From NCBI GenBank assembly GCA_902797025.1, contig CADBRN010000048.1, positions 1 to 32,849 of the forward strand: DNA of 32,849 bases. The letters run 5' to 3'. The stretch comes from an uncultured Lachnospiraceae bacterium (GTDB lineage Bacteria > Bacillota > Clostridia > Lachnospirales > Lachnospiraceae). Position 1 is the stretch's first letter; each line of letters starts with the position of its first letter. Under the pieces are notes generated by a model that saw only the letters and a program-made list of their open reading frames with translations, did not search any database and was not told the DNA's origin. Of the stretch, positions 16,103-23,476 are shown piece by piece. The position numbers and the translations under genes were made by a program.

Positions 16103-18709
16103 TCAATTGCCGGCGGTTCCGGCTTCCCCGTTCCCTGCGTTCGTCGTGCCGCCGCCTTCCGTGCCGGTGCCATTTCCCGTGCCGGCACCCTCTGTGCCGC
16201 CGGTTCCGTTGCCGCCGCTTCCGCCGGTGCCATTTCCCGCGCCGCCATTTCCCGTCCCGGTTCCGCCGGCGGTTCCTTCGCCGTCTTCGTTTTCGCCGGG
16301 CACGGCAGTTCCTGTCGATTTTTTGCCGCTGTTTTTCGCCGTGCCATCCGCATCATCACTGCTGACGGAGCGGTAGCCGTGCTGCGTGCATCGTTTCGTC
16401 GGGGCCGTACCCTTTGCGAAGTATTCCGTGGTCTTCGGGCAGCCCGAACCGGCGAGCAGGCCGGTAGAGGAACAGATCGTCGCCTTTTCGACCGAGGAAG
16501 GTTCGGTGAAGTCCTTGTCGGGCAGATTTTTATGGATCCGCTGCATCACGTTGTGCCAGAGCTGCTGATGGAAGGTCCGGTAGTCGGACGGCAGCTCCGT
16601 CGTGACGTCACAGCCGGCCCAGATCGCCGCGGTGTAATATGGCGTGAATCCTGCAAATACCAGGTCACGGTACGTACTTGTCGTACCGGTTTTTCCCGCG
16701 ATGTGCATACCGCTGAAAGCGAAGTTCCGGCCGGTACCCATAGAAACGACGTCTTCCATCGCACTCGTCAGCAGATAAGCGGTGCTGTCCTTGAAGACCC
16801 GCGTTGTGACCGGCGTGTTCTCAAGGAGTACATTTCCGTTGTGGTCCAGAACCTTTGTGTAAAAGGTCGGCTCGGTATAGACACCGCTGTTCGCGATCGC
16901 CGCATATGCCGCCGTGAGTTCCAGATTGCTGACACCGTTCGTGATACCGCCGAGCGCAAGAGGCTGAATGACATCCCAGTCGGTGCTGTTGATCAGCTTT
17001 TTAAATCCGAGGCGTTCCAGATAATCGAAACCCTTCTGCGGTGTGATCTCAGTCAGAACTTTTACGGCTACGATGTTGTACGAGTTCTGGATCGCCTTGC
17101 GGATCGTGACGTCGCCGTGATATTGATTGTCCGCATTCTTGACCGGGCGTCCGTTCGAATAATTGTACGGCTCATCCGCGACTGTCGTCGCCAGGGTGAT
17201 GTCGTTTTCGTCCAGGGCGGGACCGTAGGTGGACAGAATCTTAAAGGTCGATCCGGGCTGACGGTATGTGTCGGTCGCCCGGTTCATCGTCAGAGAGGCG
17301 GCCTTTTCTCCGCGGCCCCCGACGATGCCCTTGACCTGACCGGTGCGCTGATCCATCACGGTCATGGAAGCCTGCGGCTGGGGTATGAAGCTCGTCCGCT
17401 CCGCGACGATTTCGTCGTCCGGCTGAAGAACCGCCGCTTTATAGGAGTCAACGGCCATCTGTGCCTCCTCCTGCGTGTCAAAGAGGAGATCGAAGGAGGG
17501 ATCGCTGTTTCTGAAGTAGAGCTGCAGCATTTCTCTGCTGTAATTCTGCTCCTCGCCGTTCGCGTGGCGGACGGTCAGCGCCCAGTCGAGGGCGATGGTG
17601 CTGCGTGAGGGGAAATTCGCGTCGTTTGTGAACTCATCGTCCATGATCGACTGAATTTCACTGTCCTGCGTCGAGTAAATCTTCAGGCCGCCGCTGTAGA
17701 TCGCGTTATTTGCCTGAACCGCGGTATAACCCTTCTGAGCCATCAGATCGGATTTAATCTGACTGATCAGCTCATCGACAAAATAGGAGTAGACGTCGTC
17801 CGTCCGGGACGAGTCGGAATTCGCCGCGATTCGGGAGTAGACGTCATCCGCCGCCGCCTCATCGTATTCATCCTTCGTGATATAATTCTGATCGAGCATA
17901 TATTTCAGAACCGTACGGGCGCGTCCGGCATTCTCGTCCGGATGTGTCTTCGGATTGTATTTGCTCGGATTCTGCGGAATCGCCGCCAGAACGGCACACT
18001 CGGAGAGCGTCAGATCCTTGCAGTTTTTGTTGAAATAGGTCAGCGCCGCAGTCTGCACGCCATAGGATCCGGCGCCGAAGTTGACGGTGTTCAGATAATT
18101 TTCAAGTATCACCGCCTTCGCATCCTGACCGTCTGCGGTGAGCGATTTTTCGAGCTCGACGGCGAGATACTGCTCCTGCAGCTTTCGTTTGATCCGCTCG
18201 GTTCTGGTCTCTTTCGTAAAATCGGTGAAGACGTTGTTTTTCAGGAGCTGCTGTGTGATCGTACTCGCGCCCTCGGTACGGCTGAAACCGCTCCGGATCG
18301 CGACGATCGCGGCACGAAGCATACCGCGCGGATCGACCCCGTTGTGCTGGTAAAAACGGGAATCCTCGATCGCGACGATTGCATGCTGCATATTCGCGGG
18401 GATTTCCGAGATCGACACGGAGACACGGTTTCCTGAGGCGGAGCTGAGTTTCTGAATCTGCGCATTGTCGGAATCATACACAAAAGTGGCATAACCGGCC
18501 GGCATGATATTGACATCGCCGATGTCCGGCGCACTGTCGATGACGCCGTGATAGGCGCCGGAAATGATGCAGATCCCTGCGGTGACGAACGCGACAAGAG
18601 CGATCAGAAAGACGCGAAGCGCGATCACCCCGGCTCTGTTCCCGGCCATGGCGCCGGTCGAATTCAGCCTGTCCCGCTCAGCTAATACTCCGGATGGCCC
18701 AAAATTCAT
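16103..18709 (-). CDS. Class A penicillin-binding protein (PBP1a-type)
   Basis: An 868-residue bifunctional peptidoglycan synthase. A short cytoplasmic N-terminus is followed by one transmembrane segment (about 29-52). The GT51 glycosyltransferase domain shows EDSRFYQHNGVDPRG near 114-128 and EGASTITQQLLKN. The transpeptidase domain has STFK (catalytic Ser near 487), SYN as the SxN motif and KTGTT near 672. The C-terminal 65-70 residues are almost only Gly, Thr, Asn, Glu and Ala, a low-complexity tail. The ATG at 18709 has AGAGG six bases upstream; an ATG 22 codons earlier overlaps the promoter and is rejected. It has its own promoter and is divergent from yigZ. Its function is polymerising and cross-linking cell-wall glycan strands at the outer membrane face. 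Confidence 0.95.
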   Translation of the reverse strand: MNFGPSGVLAERDRLNSTGAMAGNRAGVIALRVFLIALVAFVTAGICIISGAYHGVIDSAPDIGDVNIMPAGYATFVYDSDNAQIQKLSSASGNRVSVSISEIPANMQHAIVAIEDSRFYQHNGVDPRGMLRAAIVAIRSGFSRTEGASTITQQLLKNNVFTDFTKETRTERIKRKLQEQYLAVELEKSLTADGQDAKAVILENYLNTVNFGAGSYGVQTAALTYFNKNCKDLTLSECAVLAAIPQNPSKYNPKTHPDENAGRARTVLKYMLDQNYITKDEYDEAAADDVYSRIAANSDSSRTDDVYSYFVDELISQIKSDLMAQKGYTAVQANNAIYSGGLKIYSTQDSEIQSIMDDEFTNDANFPSRSTIALDWALTVRHANGEEQNYSREMLQLYFRNSDPSFDLLFDTQEEAQMAVDSYKAAVLQPDDEIVAERTSFIPQPQASMTVMDQRTGQVKGIVGGRGEKAASLTMNRATDTYRQPGSTFKILSTYGPALDENDITLATTVADEPYNYSNGRPVKNADNQYHGDVTIRKAIQNSYNIVAVKVLTEITPQKGFDYLERLGFKKLINSTDWDVIQPLALGGITNGVSNLELTAAYAAIANSGVYTEPTFYTKVLDHNGNVLLENTPVTTRVFKDSTAYLLTSAMEDVVSMGTGRNFAFSGMHIAGKTGTTSTYRDLVFAGFTPYYTAAIWAGCDVTTELPSDYRTFHQQLWHNVMQRIHKNLPDKDFTEPSSVEKATICSSTGLLAGSGCPKTTEYFAKGTAPTKRCTQHGYRSVSSDDADGTAKNSGKKSTGTAVPGENEDGEGTAGGTGTGNGGAGNGTGGSGGNGTGGTEGAGTGNGTGTEGGGTTNAGNGEAGTAGN
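16118..16310 (-). repeat. Degenerate Gly-codon repeat coding for the PBP tail
   Basis: The 3' end of the PBP gene is built of short imperfect repeats. GCCGGTGCCATTTCCCG (plus-strand reading) occurs at 16163-16179 and 16223-16239, with a shortened copy near 16243. It encodes GNGTG/GGT-like units and is a likely site of length variation by slippage. Confidence 0.75.
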
Positions 18710-18752
18710 AATTGTACCTCTGAAGATTCTGTAAACATAATGATACAGGGTG

Positions 18753-18781
18753 ATTATAGCAGAACCGATTAGCAAAATAAA
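18753..18781 (-). promoter_or_regulatory. Promoter of the PBP gene
   Basis: On the minus strand, TGC-TATAAT gives an extended -10 (TATAAT at 18758-18753) with TTTATT 17 bp upstream as a weak -35. It lies 44 bases before the PBP start and faces away from yigZ. Confidence 0.65.
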
Positions 18782-18832
18782 GCGGAATATGATACACTGC
18801 TTTTGAACAGGACAGAAAGGGAGAAAGAGAAA

Positions 18833-19492
18833 ATGGAAGGAGCTTCATACAGGACGATCCGGACAGGCGGGACGTTTGAGGTGACCGAAAAAAAGTCGCG
18901 CTTCATCGGCGAGGCCGGTCATGCGGAAAACGAAGAGGAAGCGCTTGCTTTTCTTGAAACAATCCGAAAGAAACATTATGACGCGAAGCACCACTGCTTT
19001 GCGTTTATCGGAAACGGCGGTGCCCCCGTCCGTTCCTCGGACGACGGTGAACCGCAGGGAACCGCAGGCCATCCGATCCTCGGCGTTCTTCAGGGGGCGG
19101 GGCTGTGCAGTTCTATCCTCGTCGTCACGCGGTACTTCGGCGGAACCCTGCTCGGAACGGGCGGACTCGTGCGCTGCTACACCGCCGCGGCGAAGGGGGC
19201 GGTGGAAGCTTCTTCCGTGATTGAAAAAAAGAAGGGAACGCGATGCACGCTCCGCGCATCCTACACGGACTCCGGCCGGCTCACGTATCTTCTCGCAGAA
19301 AACCAGATTCCGGTGCTGGATACCTCGTACGGTGAGGATGTCGCCCTGGAGATGATTATCCCGTACCGGAAAGAGGATGCCCTGGCGAAAAAGATTGCCG
19401 AGGCGACTGCCGGACGCACGGTCCCAAAGGACGGGCGCCCTGTGTGGTACTGGGAAGAGGACGGTTCGGTTCTCTGCGAGGAGGAAGCGTGA
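18833..19492 (+). CDS. yigZ: YigZ/IMPACT family protein
   Basis: A 219-residue conserved cytoplasmic protein. The N-terminal domain has the IMPACT/UPF0029 pattern: KKSRFIG, AKHHCFAFIG, DDGEPQGTAGHPIL and VVTRYFGGTLLGTGGLVRCY. The C-terminal 70 residues are a ferredoxin-like DUF1949 domain. The family is conserved from bacteria to eukaryotes, where IMPACT regulates GCN2; the bacterial role is unclear but may relate to translation. The start at 18833 uses AAGGGAG (18817-18823); a TTG ten codons earlier is less likely. It is divergent from the PBP gene and convergent with the cyclophilin gene, with 26 bases between stops. Confidence 0.93.
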   Translation: MEGASYRTIRTGGTFEVTEKKSRFIGEAGHAENEEEALAFLETIRKKHYDAKHHCFAFIGNGGAPVRSSDDGEPQGTAGHPILGVLQGAGLCSSILVVTRYFGGTLLGTGGLVRCYTAAAKGAVEASSVIEKKKGTRCTLRASYTDSGRLTYLLAENQIPVLDTSYGEDVALEMIIPYRKEDALAKKIAEATAGRTVPKDGRPVWYWEEDGSVLCEEEA

Positions 19493-19518
19493 AGGATGCC
19501 GGGACAGGCTGTACCGTC

Positions 19519-20037
19519 TCAGACGGTCTCAGGCTCCGGATAGTCGGCTCCCATCGTGTCGACGGTCATGGATTTGATCACTACCGGTTTCACCGGGCGG
19601 TCCATGTAATCCGTCTCGGTAAGGGCGATTGCGTCGACGACGTCCATCCCCTCGATGATTTTGCCGAAGGCGGCGTACTCGCCGTCGAGGTGCGGAGCGT
19701 CCTTATGCATGATGAAGAACTGGCTTCCCGCGCTGTCCGGCATCATCGTCCGGGCCATCGAGAGAACGCCGGCCGTGTGACGCAGCGGGTTGGAAAAGCC
19801 GTTTGAGTTGAATTCGCCGCGGATCGAATATCCCGGTCCGCCCATACCGGTACCGTCCGGATCGCCGCCCTGGATCATAAATCCCGGGATGATGCGGTGA
19901 AACGTCAGTCCGTCATAGAAATTGTGATTGACGAGGCTGATGAAATTCCGAACCGTGTTCGGCGCGGTTTCGGGATAGAGTTCGGCTTTCATGATGCTGC
20001 CGTCTTCCATCGTGATCGTTACAATCGGATTTGCCAT
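19519..20037 (-). CDS. Cyclophilin-type peptidyl-prolyl cis-trans isomerase
   Basis: A 172-residue single-domain cyclophilin without signal peptide, so a cytoplasmic prolyl isomerase that helps protein folding. Conserved blocks: TAPNTVRNFISLV, FYDGLTFHRIIPGFMIQGGDP (with the catalytic Arg), SMARTMMPDSAGSQFFI and HLDGEYAAFGKIIEGMDVVD. The tryptophan that binds cyclosporin in human CypA is replaced (LDGEYAAFG), as in many bacterial forms. AGGAGA lies eight bases before the ATG. It has its own promoter (TATAAT at 20099-20094). No T-rich terminator is seen before the convergent yigZ. Confidence 0.96.
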   Translation of the reverse strand: MANPIVTITMEDGSIMKAELYPETAPNTVRNFISLVNHNFYDGLTFHRIIPGFMIQGGDPDGTGMGGPGYSIRGEFNSNGFSNPLRHTAGVLSMARTMMPDSAGSQFFIMHKDAPHLDGEYAAFGKIIEGMDVVDAIALTETDYMDRPVKPVVIKSMTVDTMGADYPEPETV

Positions 20038-20093
20038 AATCAGATCTCCTTTGTAATATGATGATATTGATGACCAGATCGGCCATTGCCATC

Positions 20094-20122
20094 ATTATAC
20101 GCATTTTCGGGGCCGCGCACAA
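20094..20122 (-). promoter_or_regulatory. Promoter of the cyclophilin gene
   Basis: Minus-strand TTGTGC (20122-20117), a 17-bp spacer and a perfect TATAAT (20099-20094), about 57 bases upstream of the start codon. Confidence 0.7.
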
Positions 20123-20171
20123 CGCCCGGCGGCCGCCGGTCGAAGCTGACAGGAAGAAGGAATGAACGAGA

Positions 20172-20600
20172 ATGAAGAGAACAGTGGAATCTTACAGTCC
20201 CGGTGAGACGCGCGCCCTGGCGAAAAAATTGGGCGAAAGCGCAGAGGCCGGGCAGATCTATACGCTGGACGGCGATCTGGGAACCGGGAAAACCGTGTTC
20301 GCCAAGGGATTCGCGGAGGGACTCGGAATCACGGAGATCGTGAACAGCCCGACCTTTACCATTGTCCAGTCTTACGAGGGAGGCCGGCTGGCGATGCACC
20401 ACTTCGATGTGTATCGGATCGCGGATCCGGAGGAAATGGACGAGATCGGATATGAAGAGTATTTTTTCGGCGATGGCGTGTGCCTGGTCGAATGGGCGGA
20501 TCAGATCGCCGGCCTGATACCGGAGGATGCCGTGCGCGTCCGGATCGAAAAGGATCCGGAAAAGGGAGAGGACTACCGGATCATCACGATCGGGGAATAA
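20172..20600 (+). CDS. tsaE: tRNA threonylcarbamoyladenosine biosynthesis ATPase TsaE
   Basis: A 142-residue P-loop ATPase that, with TsaB and TsaD, transfers the threonylcarbamoyl group to A37 of ANN-decoding tRNAs. Motifs: GDLGTGKTVFAKGFAEGLG (Walker A, about 35-53), the NSPTFTIVQSYEG switch block, HFDVYRI, and LVEWADQI near the C-terminus. It is the first gene of a tight run with tsaB, rimI and a nucleoside phosphorylase. AGAAGG lies about 11 bases upstream of the ATG. TsaD and TsaC are not in this window. Confidence 0.96.
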   Translation: MKRTVESYSPGETRALAKKLGESAEAGQIYTLDGDLGTGKTVFAKGFAEGLGITEIVNSPTFTIVQSYEGGRLAMHHFDVYRIADPEEMDEIGYEEYFFGDGVCLVEWADQIAGLIPEDAVRVRIEKDPEKGEDYRIITIGE

Positions 20601-20650
20601 TGGAAAGGAGGCAGGCGCGTCCGTCCGGATGGAGCGGCGCGCCGGATTGC

Positions 20651-21370
20651 ATGAAATTACTTGCTATCGACAGCTCCGGAATGGTCGCGTCCGTCGCGAT
20701 CGTGACGGACGGAATTCTGACCGGAGAGTTTACGGTCAACCATAAGAAGACCCATTCGCAGACACTTCTGCCGATGCTGGATGAGCTGGTGCAGATGACC
20801 GGTCTTGATCTTCATGAAATCGATGCAGTCGCCGTCGCGGGAGGTCCGGGATCCTTTACCGGTCTGCGGATCGGATCCGCAACGGCGAAGGGCCTTGCTC
20901 TCGTGCTGGAAAAGCCGATCGTGAGCGTCCCGACGGTCGACGCGCTCGCCTACAATCTTTATGGCGCAGAGGGACTGATCTGTCCGATGATGGATGCGCG
21001 CCGGCAGCAGGTCTACACCGGAATCTATCATTTTGAGGGAGAAGAGATGGTGACAGACCTTGCTCAGGCGCCGATGAAAATCGATGCGATCGCGGAGCGG
21101 CTCAATGAATCCGGCAGGATGGTCACCCTGCTCGGCGACGGTATTCCGGTTTATCTGGATCGTCTGAAGGGACTGCTCACTGTGCCGTACCGGATCGCCC
21201 CGCCGCATGTGAACCGCCAGAGGGCGGCGGCGGTCGGTGCGCTCGGCGCGCTGTATTACCGTGAAGGGCGGACTCAGACTGCCGCGGAGCATACGCCGGA
21301 TTATCTCCGGCTGTCACAGGCGGAGCGCGAGTACGCGGAAAAAATCGCCGCCGGGAAGGCGGAAAGCTGA
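20651..21370 (+). CDS. tsaB: tRNA threonylcarbamoyladenosine biosynthesis protein TsaB
   Basis: A 239-residue ASKHA-fold scaffold protein that dimerises with TsaD. It starts MKLLAIDSSGMVASVAI and carries the highly conserved GGPGSFTGLRIGSATAKGLA block and PMMDARRQQVYTG. The start is uncertain. ATG 20651 matches the family N-terminus but lacks a ribosome binding site. An in-frame ATG at 20600 overlaps the tsaE stop as TAATG and would add 17 residues, which could reflect stop-start coupling. It is followed by rimI after one base. Confidence 0.95.
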   Translation: MKLLAIDSSGMVASVAIVTDGILTGEFTVNHKKTHSQTLLPMLDELVQMTGLDLHEIDAVAVAGGPGSFTGLRIGSATAKGLALVLEKPIVSVPTVDALAYNLYGAEGLICPMMDARRQQVYTGIYHFEGEEMVTDLAQAPMKIDAIAERLNESGRMVTLLGDGIPVYLDRLKGLLTVPYRIAPPHVNRQRAAAVGALGALYYREGRTQTAAEHTPDYLRLSQAEREYAEKIAAGKAES

Positions 21371-21371
21371 T

Positions 21372-21854
21372 ATGGACGGTGTTACAATCCGGCCGATGTG
21401 CCGGGAGGATCTCGATGAAGTGGACCGGATCGAACGCACGAACTTTTCCACACCCTGGAGAATGGAAGATTTTGCCGGATATCTGACGGAGAAGAATGCG
21501 GTTTTCCTGACAGCGGAAGAGAACGGAGAAGTGGCCGGGTACATCGGCGCGATTCTTACCGACTACGAAGGTGATATCACAAACGTTTCGGTTCGGCCGG
21601 ACCGGATGCACCGCGGAATCGGAACGGCGCTGGTGAGTGAGATTCTTACCCGGATTGATGCTCGGGGTGTCGGCCGGATGTTCCTGGAGGTTCGCCGAAG
21701 CAACGTCAACGCGATCCGGCTTTATTCGGAGGCGGGATTCGCAGAAGCCGGCGTCCGGAAGCATTATTACCGGCTGCCGGATGAGGACGCGGTCGTAATG
21801 ATGCGGGAGCGTGCGGGCAGCGGATCGGATCGGAGTCCGGAGGAGGAAAGATGA
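21372..21854 (+). CDS. rimI: Ribosomal protein S18 alanine N-acetyltransferase
   Basis: A 160-residue GNAT acetyltransferase of the RimI type, which acetylates the N-terminal alanine of S18. The N-terminal IRPMCREDLDEVDRIERTNFSTPW is the RimI signature. It is followed by GYIGAILTDYEGDITNVSV, the acetyl-CoA loop RPDRMHRGIGTALVSEIL, and FLEVRRSNVNAIRLYSEAGF. The C-terminal 15 residues are polar and variable. The start lies one base after the tsaB stop, and the stop overlaps the next start by ATGA. The tsaE-tsaB-rimI order is common in Firmicutes. Confidence 0.94.
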   Translation: MDGVTIRPMCREDLDEVDRIERTNFSTPWRMEDFAGYLTEKNAVFLTAEENGEVAGYIGAILTDYEGDITNVSVRPDRMHRGIGTALVSEILTRIDARGVGRMFLEVRRSNVNAIRLYSEAGFAEAGVRKHYYRLPDEDAVVMMRERAGSGSDRSPEEER

Positions 21855-22684
21855 CGGAAGCAGAAATAAGACTGGAGCAGTGTTTTGAAGCCATCCGGGA
21901 GAGCATTCCATACAGACCGGAAATTGCGGTTGTTCTGGGATCCGGTCTCGGCGATTTTGCGGACCGTGCGATGAAGACGGATGCGGTGATTCCGTACGGA
22001 ACAATCCCTTCATTTCCCACCTCGACCGTTGCGGGGCATAAAGGCCGTTTTGTGTTCGGAAGAGTCGGAGATGTGCGGATTGTGGCGATGCAGGGGCGCG
22101 TTCATTATTACGAAGGATATTCGATGGAGGAGGTCGTACTGCCGATCCGGCTGATGCGCCGGATGGGAGCGGAGAGTCTGATGCTCACGAACGCGGCGGG
22201 AGGATTGAATCCGGATTTTGAACCGGGCAGTCTGATGATGATCACGGATCAGATCGCTTCCTTCGTGCCGTCGCCTCTGATCGGTCCGAATCCGGAGAGT
22301 CTCGGCGTGCGTTTTCCGGATATGTCGTCGGTCTACGATAAAGAATACAGGAGGATTCTTCGAAAAACGGCGGAAGAGGAGGAAATTTCACTGAAGGAGG
22401 GAGTTTATATCCAGCTTCCCGGCCCGAACTATGAGACACCGGCCGAGGTGCGGATGTGCAGGGCGCTGGGGGCAGATGCGGTCGGAATGAGCACGGCATG
22501 TGAAGCGGTCGCGGCAAGACACTGCGGTTTCCGGATTCTCGGCGTGTCCTGTATCACAAATCCGGCCTGCGGATTGTCAGAGGTGCCGCTTTCCCATGAA
22601 GAGGTCCAAAAGAGCGCGGAACGCGCCGCATCCTCATTCGCGCGGCTGATCCGCCGCGCCATCCGGAATATTGCGTCCGAATAA
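21851..22684 (+). CDS. punA: Purine nucleoside phosphorylase (trimeric PNP family)
   Basis: A 277-residue enzyme that cleaves inosine/guanosine-type nucleosides with phosphate to free base and ribose 1-phosphate. Motifs of the low-molecular-mass, trimeric PNP family: VVLGSGLGDFAD (phosphate loop), FPTSTVAGHKGRFVFG, GRVHYYEGYSMEEVVLPIRLM, LTNAAGGLNPDF, GPNYETPAEVRM, and GMSTACEAVAARHCG followed by ITNPACG with the base-binding Asn. Ribose 1-phosphate feeds the same pool as rpiA elsewhere in the window. It is coupled to rimI through ATGA. Its stop runs directly into the tail of the minus-strand tRNA terminator. Confidence 0.95.
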   Translation: MTEAEIRLEQCFEAIRESIPYRPEIAVVLGSGLGDFADRAMKTDAVIPYGTIPSFPTSTVAGHKGRFVFGRVGDVRIVAMQGRVHYYEGYSMEEVVLPIRLMRRMGAESLMLTNAAGGLNPDFEPGSLMMITDQIASFVPSPLIGPNPESLGVRFPDMSSVYDKEYRRILRKTAEEEEISLKEGVYIQLPGPNYETPAEVRMCRALGADAVGMSTACEAVAARHCGFRILGVSCITNPACGLSEVPLSHEEVQKSAERAASSFARLIRRAIRNIASE

Positions 22685-22707
22685 AAAAGGGCAGCAAAAA
22701 AAGCTGC
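22683..22707 (-). terminator. Terminator of the tRNA-Thr gene
   Basis: On the minus strand the tRNA 3' acceptor strand (GCAGC) is followed by seven T, then GCTGCCC and six T. The acceptor strand can pair with the downstream GCTGC, so the tRNA end doubles as the first arm of the terminator. Confidence 0.7.
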
Positions 22708-22774
22708 TAACCAGACTCGAACTGGTGACCTCATCCTTACCAAGGATGCGCACTACCACCTGTGCTATAGCAGC
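22702..22774 (-). tRNA. tRNA-Thr (anticodon GGT)
   Basis: The 73-nt cloverleaf is complete: acceptor GCTGCTA/TAGCAGC (seven perfect pairs), D arm GCAC/GTGC with an 8-nt loop containing GG, anticodon stem CATCC/GGATG with loop TTGGTAA (GGT reads ACC and ACT), variable AGGTC, and T arm ACCAG/CTGGT with TTCGAGT. The discriminator base is T, which occurs in tRNA-Thr. CCA is not encoded and must be added after transcription. It is a single-gene unit with its own promoter and terminator, antisense to the flanking operons. Decoding ANN codons, it is itself a substrate of the t6A pathway to which the adjacent tsaE/tsaB belong. Confidence 0.96.
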
Positions 22775-22799
22775 CTGCTGAGATGTCTCAACGAATGAA

Positions 22800-22828
22800 A
22801 TTCTACCAGAGGTAATTCCCGGTGTCAA
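22800..22828 (-). promoter_or_regulatory. Strong promoter of tRNA-Thr
   Basis: Minus-strand TTGACA (22828-22823), exactly 17 bp, then TAGAAT (22805-22800), about 26 bases upstream of the mature tRNA 5' end. This is one of the two best sigma-A matches in the window. Confidence 0.9.
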
Positions 22829-22881
22829 GCAGATTTTTTGCAAATTCTGCATAACAGGCATCAGAAAAGGAGATGGAAACT

Positions 22882-23442
22882 ATGATCGGATTAATTGTTG
22901 TAATCGCTGTTGTTGTGATCGTTTTGATCTGGTTCGCCGCATCTTACAATTCATTTATCCGTGCGCGGAACAACGTCGAGGAAGCGTATGCCACGATGGA
23001 TGTGTATCTCAAGAAGCGGTTCGATCTGATACCGAATCTGGTCGAGACCGTAAAAGGATATGCGAAGCATGAGAGGGAGACCCTGCAGAGCGTCATCGAT
23101 GCACGGGCGGCTGTCGGCAGCGCGGGATCCGTGGAAGAGCGGGCGAAAAGCGAGAACGTGCTGAGCGGGACGCTGAAGAGTCTGTTCGCGGTCGCGGAGA
23201 ATTACCCGGATTTGAAGGCAAACCAGAATTTCACGCAGCTCCAGGCTGAACTCCGGAATATGGAGCAGGAGATCGCAAATTCCCGCAAGTACTATAATGC
23301 AGTCGTCAAAAAATACAACAATCGCTGTCAGATGTTCCCGGGCAATATCGTTGCGGGACTGTTCGGATTCAGGCCGAAGACGATGTTTGAGGTGGAAAAC
23401 AGCGGCGAGCGGAACAACGTCCATGTTGATTTCGGAGCGTGA
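22882..23442 (+). CDS. lemA: LemA family protein
   Basis: A 186-residue membrane-anchored protein. One N-terminal transmembrane helix (about 2-23) is followed by a long helical bundle with the family blocks NNVEEAYATMDVYLKKRFDLIPNLVETVKGY and ...NYPDLKANQNFTQLQAEL, and the C-terminal MFPGNIVAGLFGF. Function is not settled; LemA often pairs with DUF2207 or TPM-domain membrane proteins and has been linked to envelope and stress processes. The start at 22882 is chosen because AAGGAG (22867-22872) is nine bases away; the ATG at 22873 directly abuts that site and is unlikely. It is followed by the DUF2207 gene 34 bases later. Confidence 0.94.
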   Translation: MIGLIVVIAVVVIVLIWFAASYNSFIRARNNVEEAYATMDVYLKKRFDLIPNLVETVKGYAKHERETLQSVIDARAAVGSAGSVEERAKSENVLSGTLKSLFAVAENYPDLKANQNFTQLQAELRNMEQEIANSRKYYNAVVKKYNNRCQMFPGNIVAGLFGFRPKTMFEVENSGERNNVHVDFGA

Positions 23443-23476
23443 TCTGCGCTGCGAACCTCGTGTCAGGAGGAGAAGT

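Noticed and set aside
16379-17608. Plus-strand open frame of 409 codons opposite the PBP gene
   Set aside because: Arg-rich shadow of the conserved PBP frame; no promoter, binding site or domain.
19493-19545. Terminator between yigZ and the cyclophilin gene
   Set aside because: ACCGTCT-C-AGACGGT style hairpin exists but lies inside the cyclophilin coding end and has no T-run on either strand.
20126-20139. Perfect palindrome CCGGCGGCCGCCGG between the cyclophilin gene and tsaE
   Set aside because: Short GC-only palindrome in GC-rich DNA, upstream of both promoters' core; expected by chance often enough that I do not give it a role.
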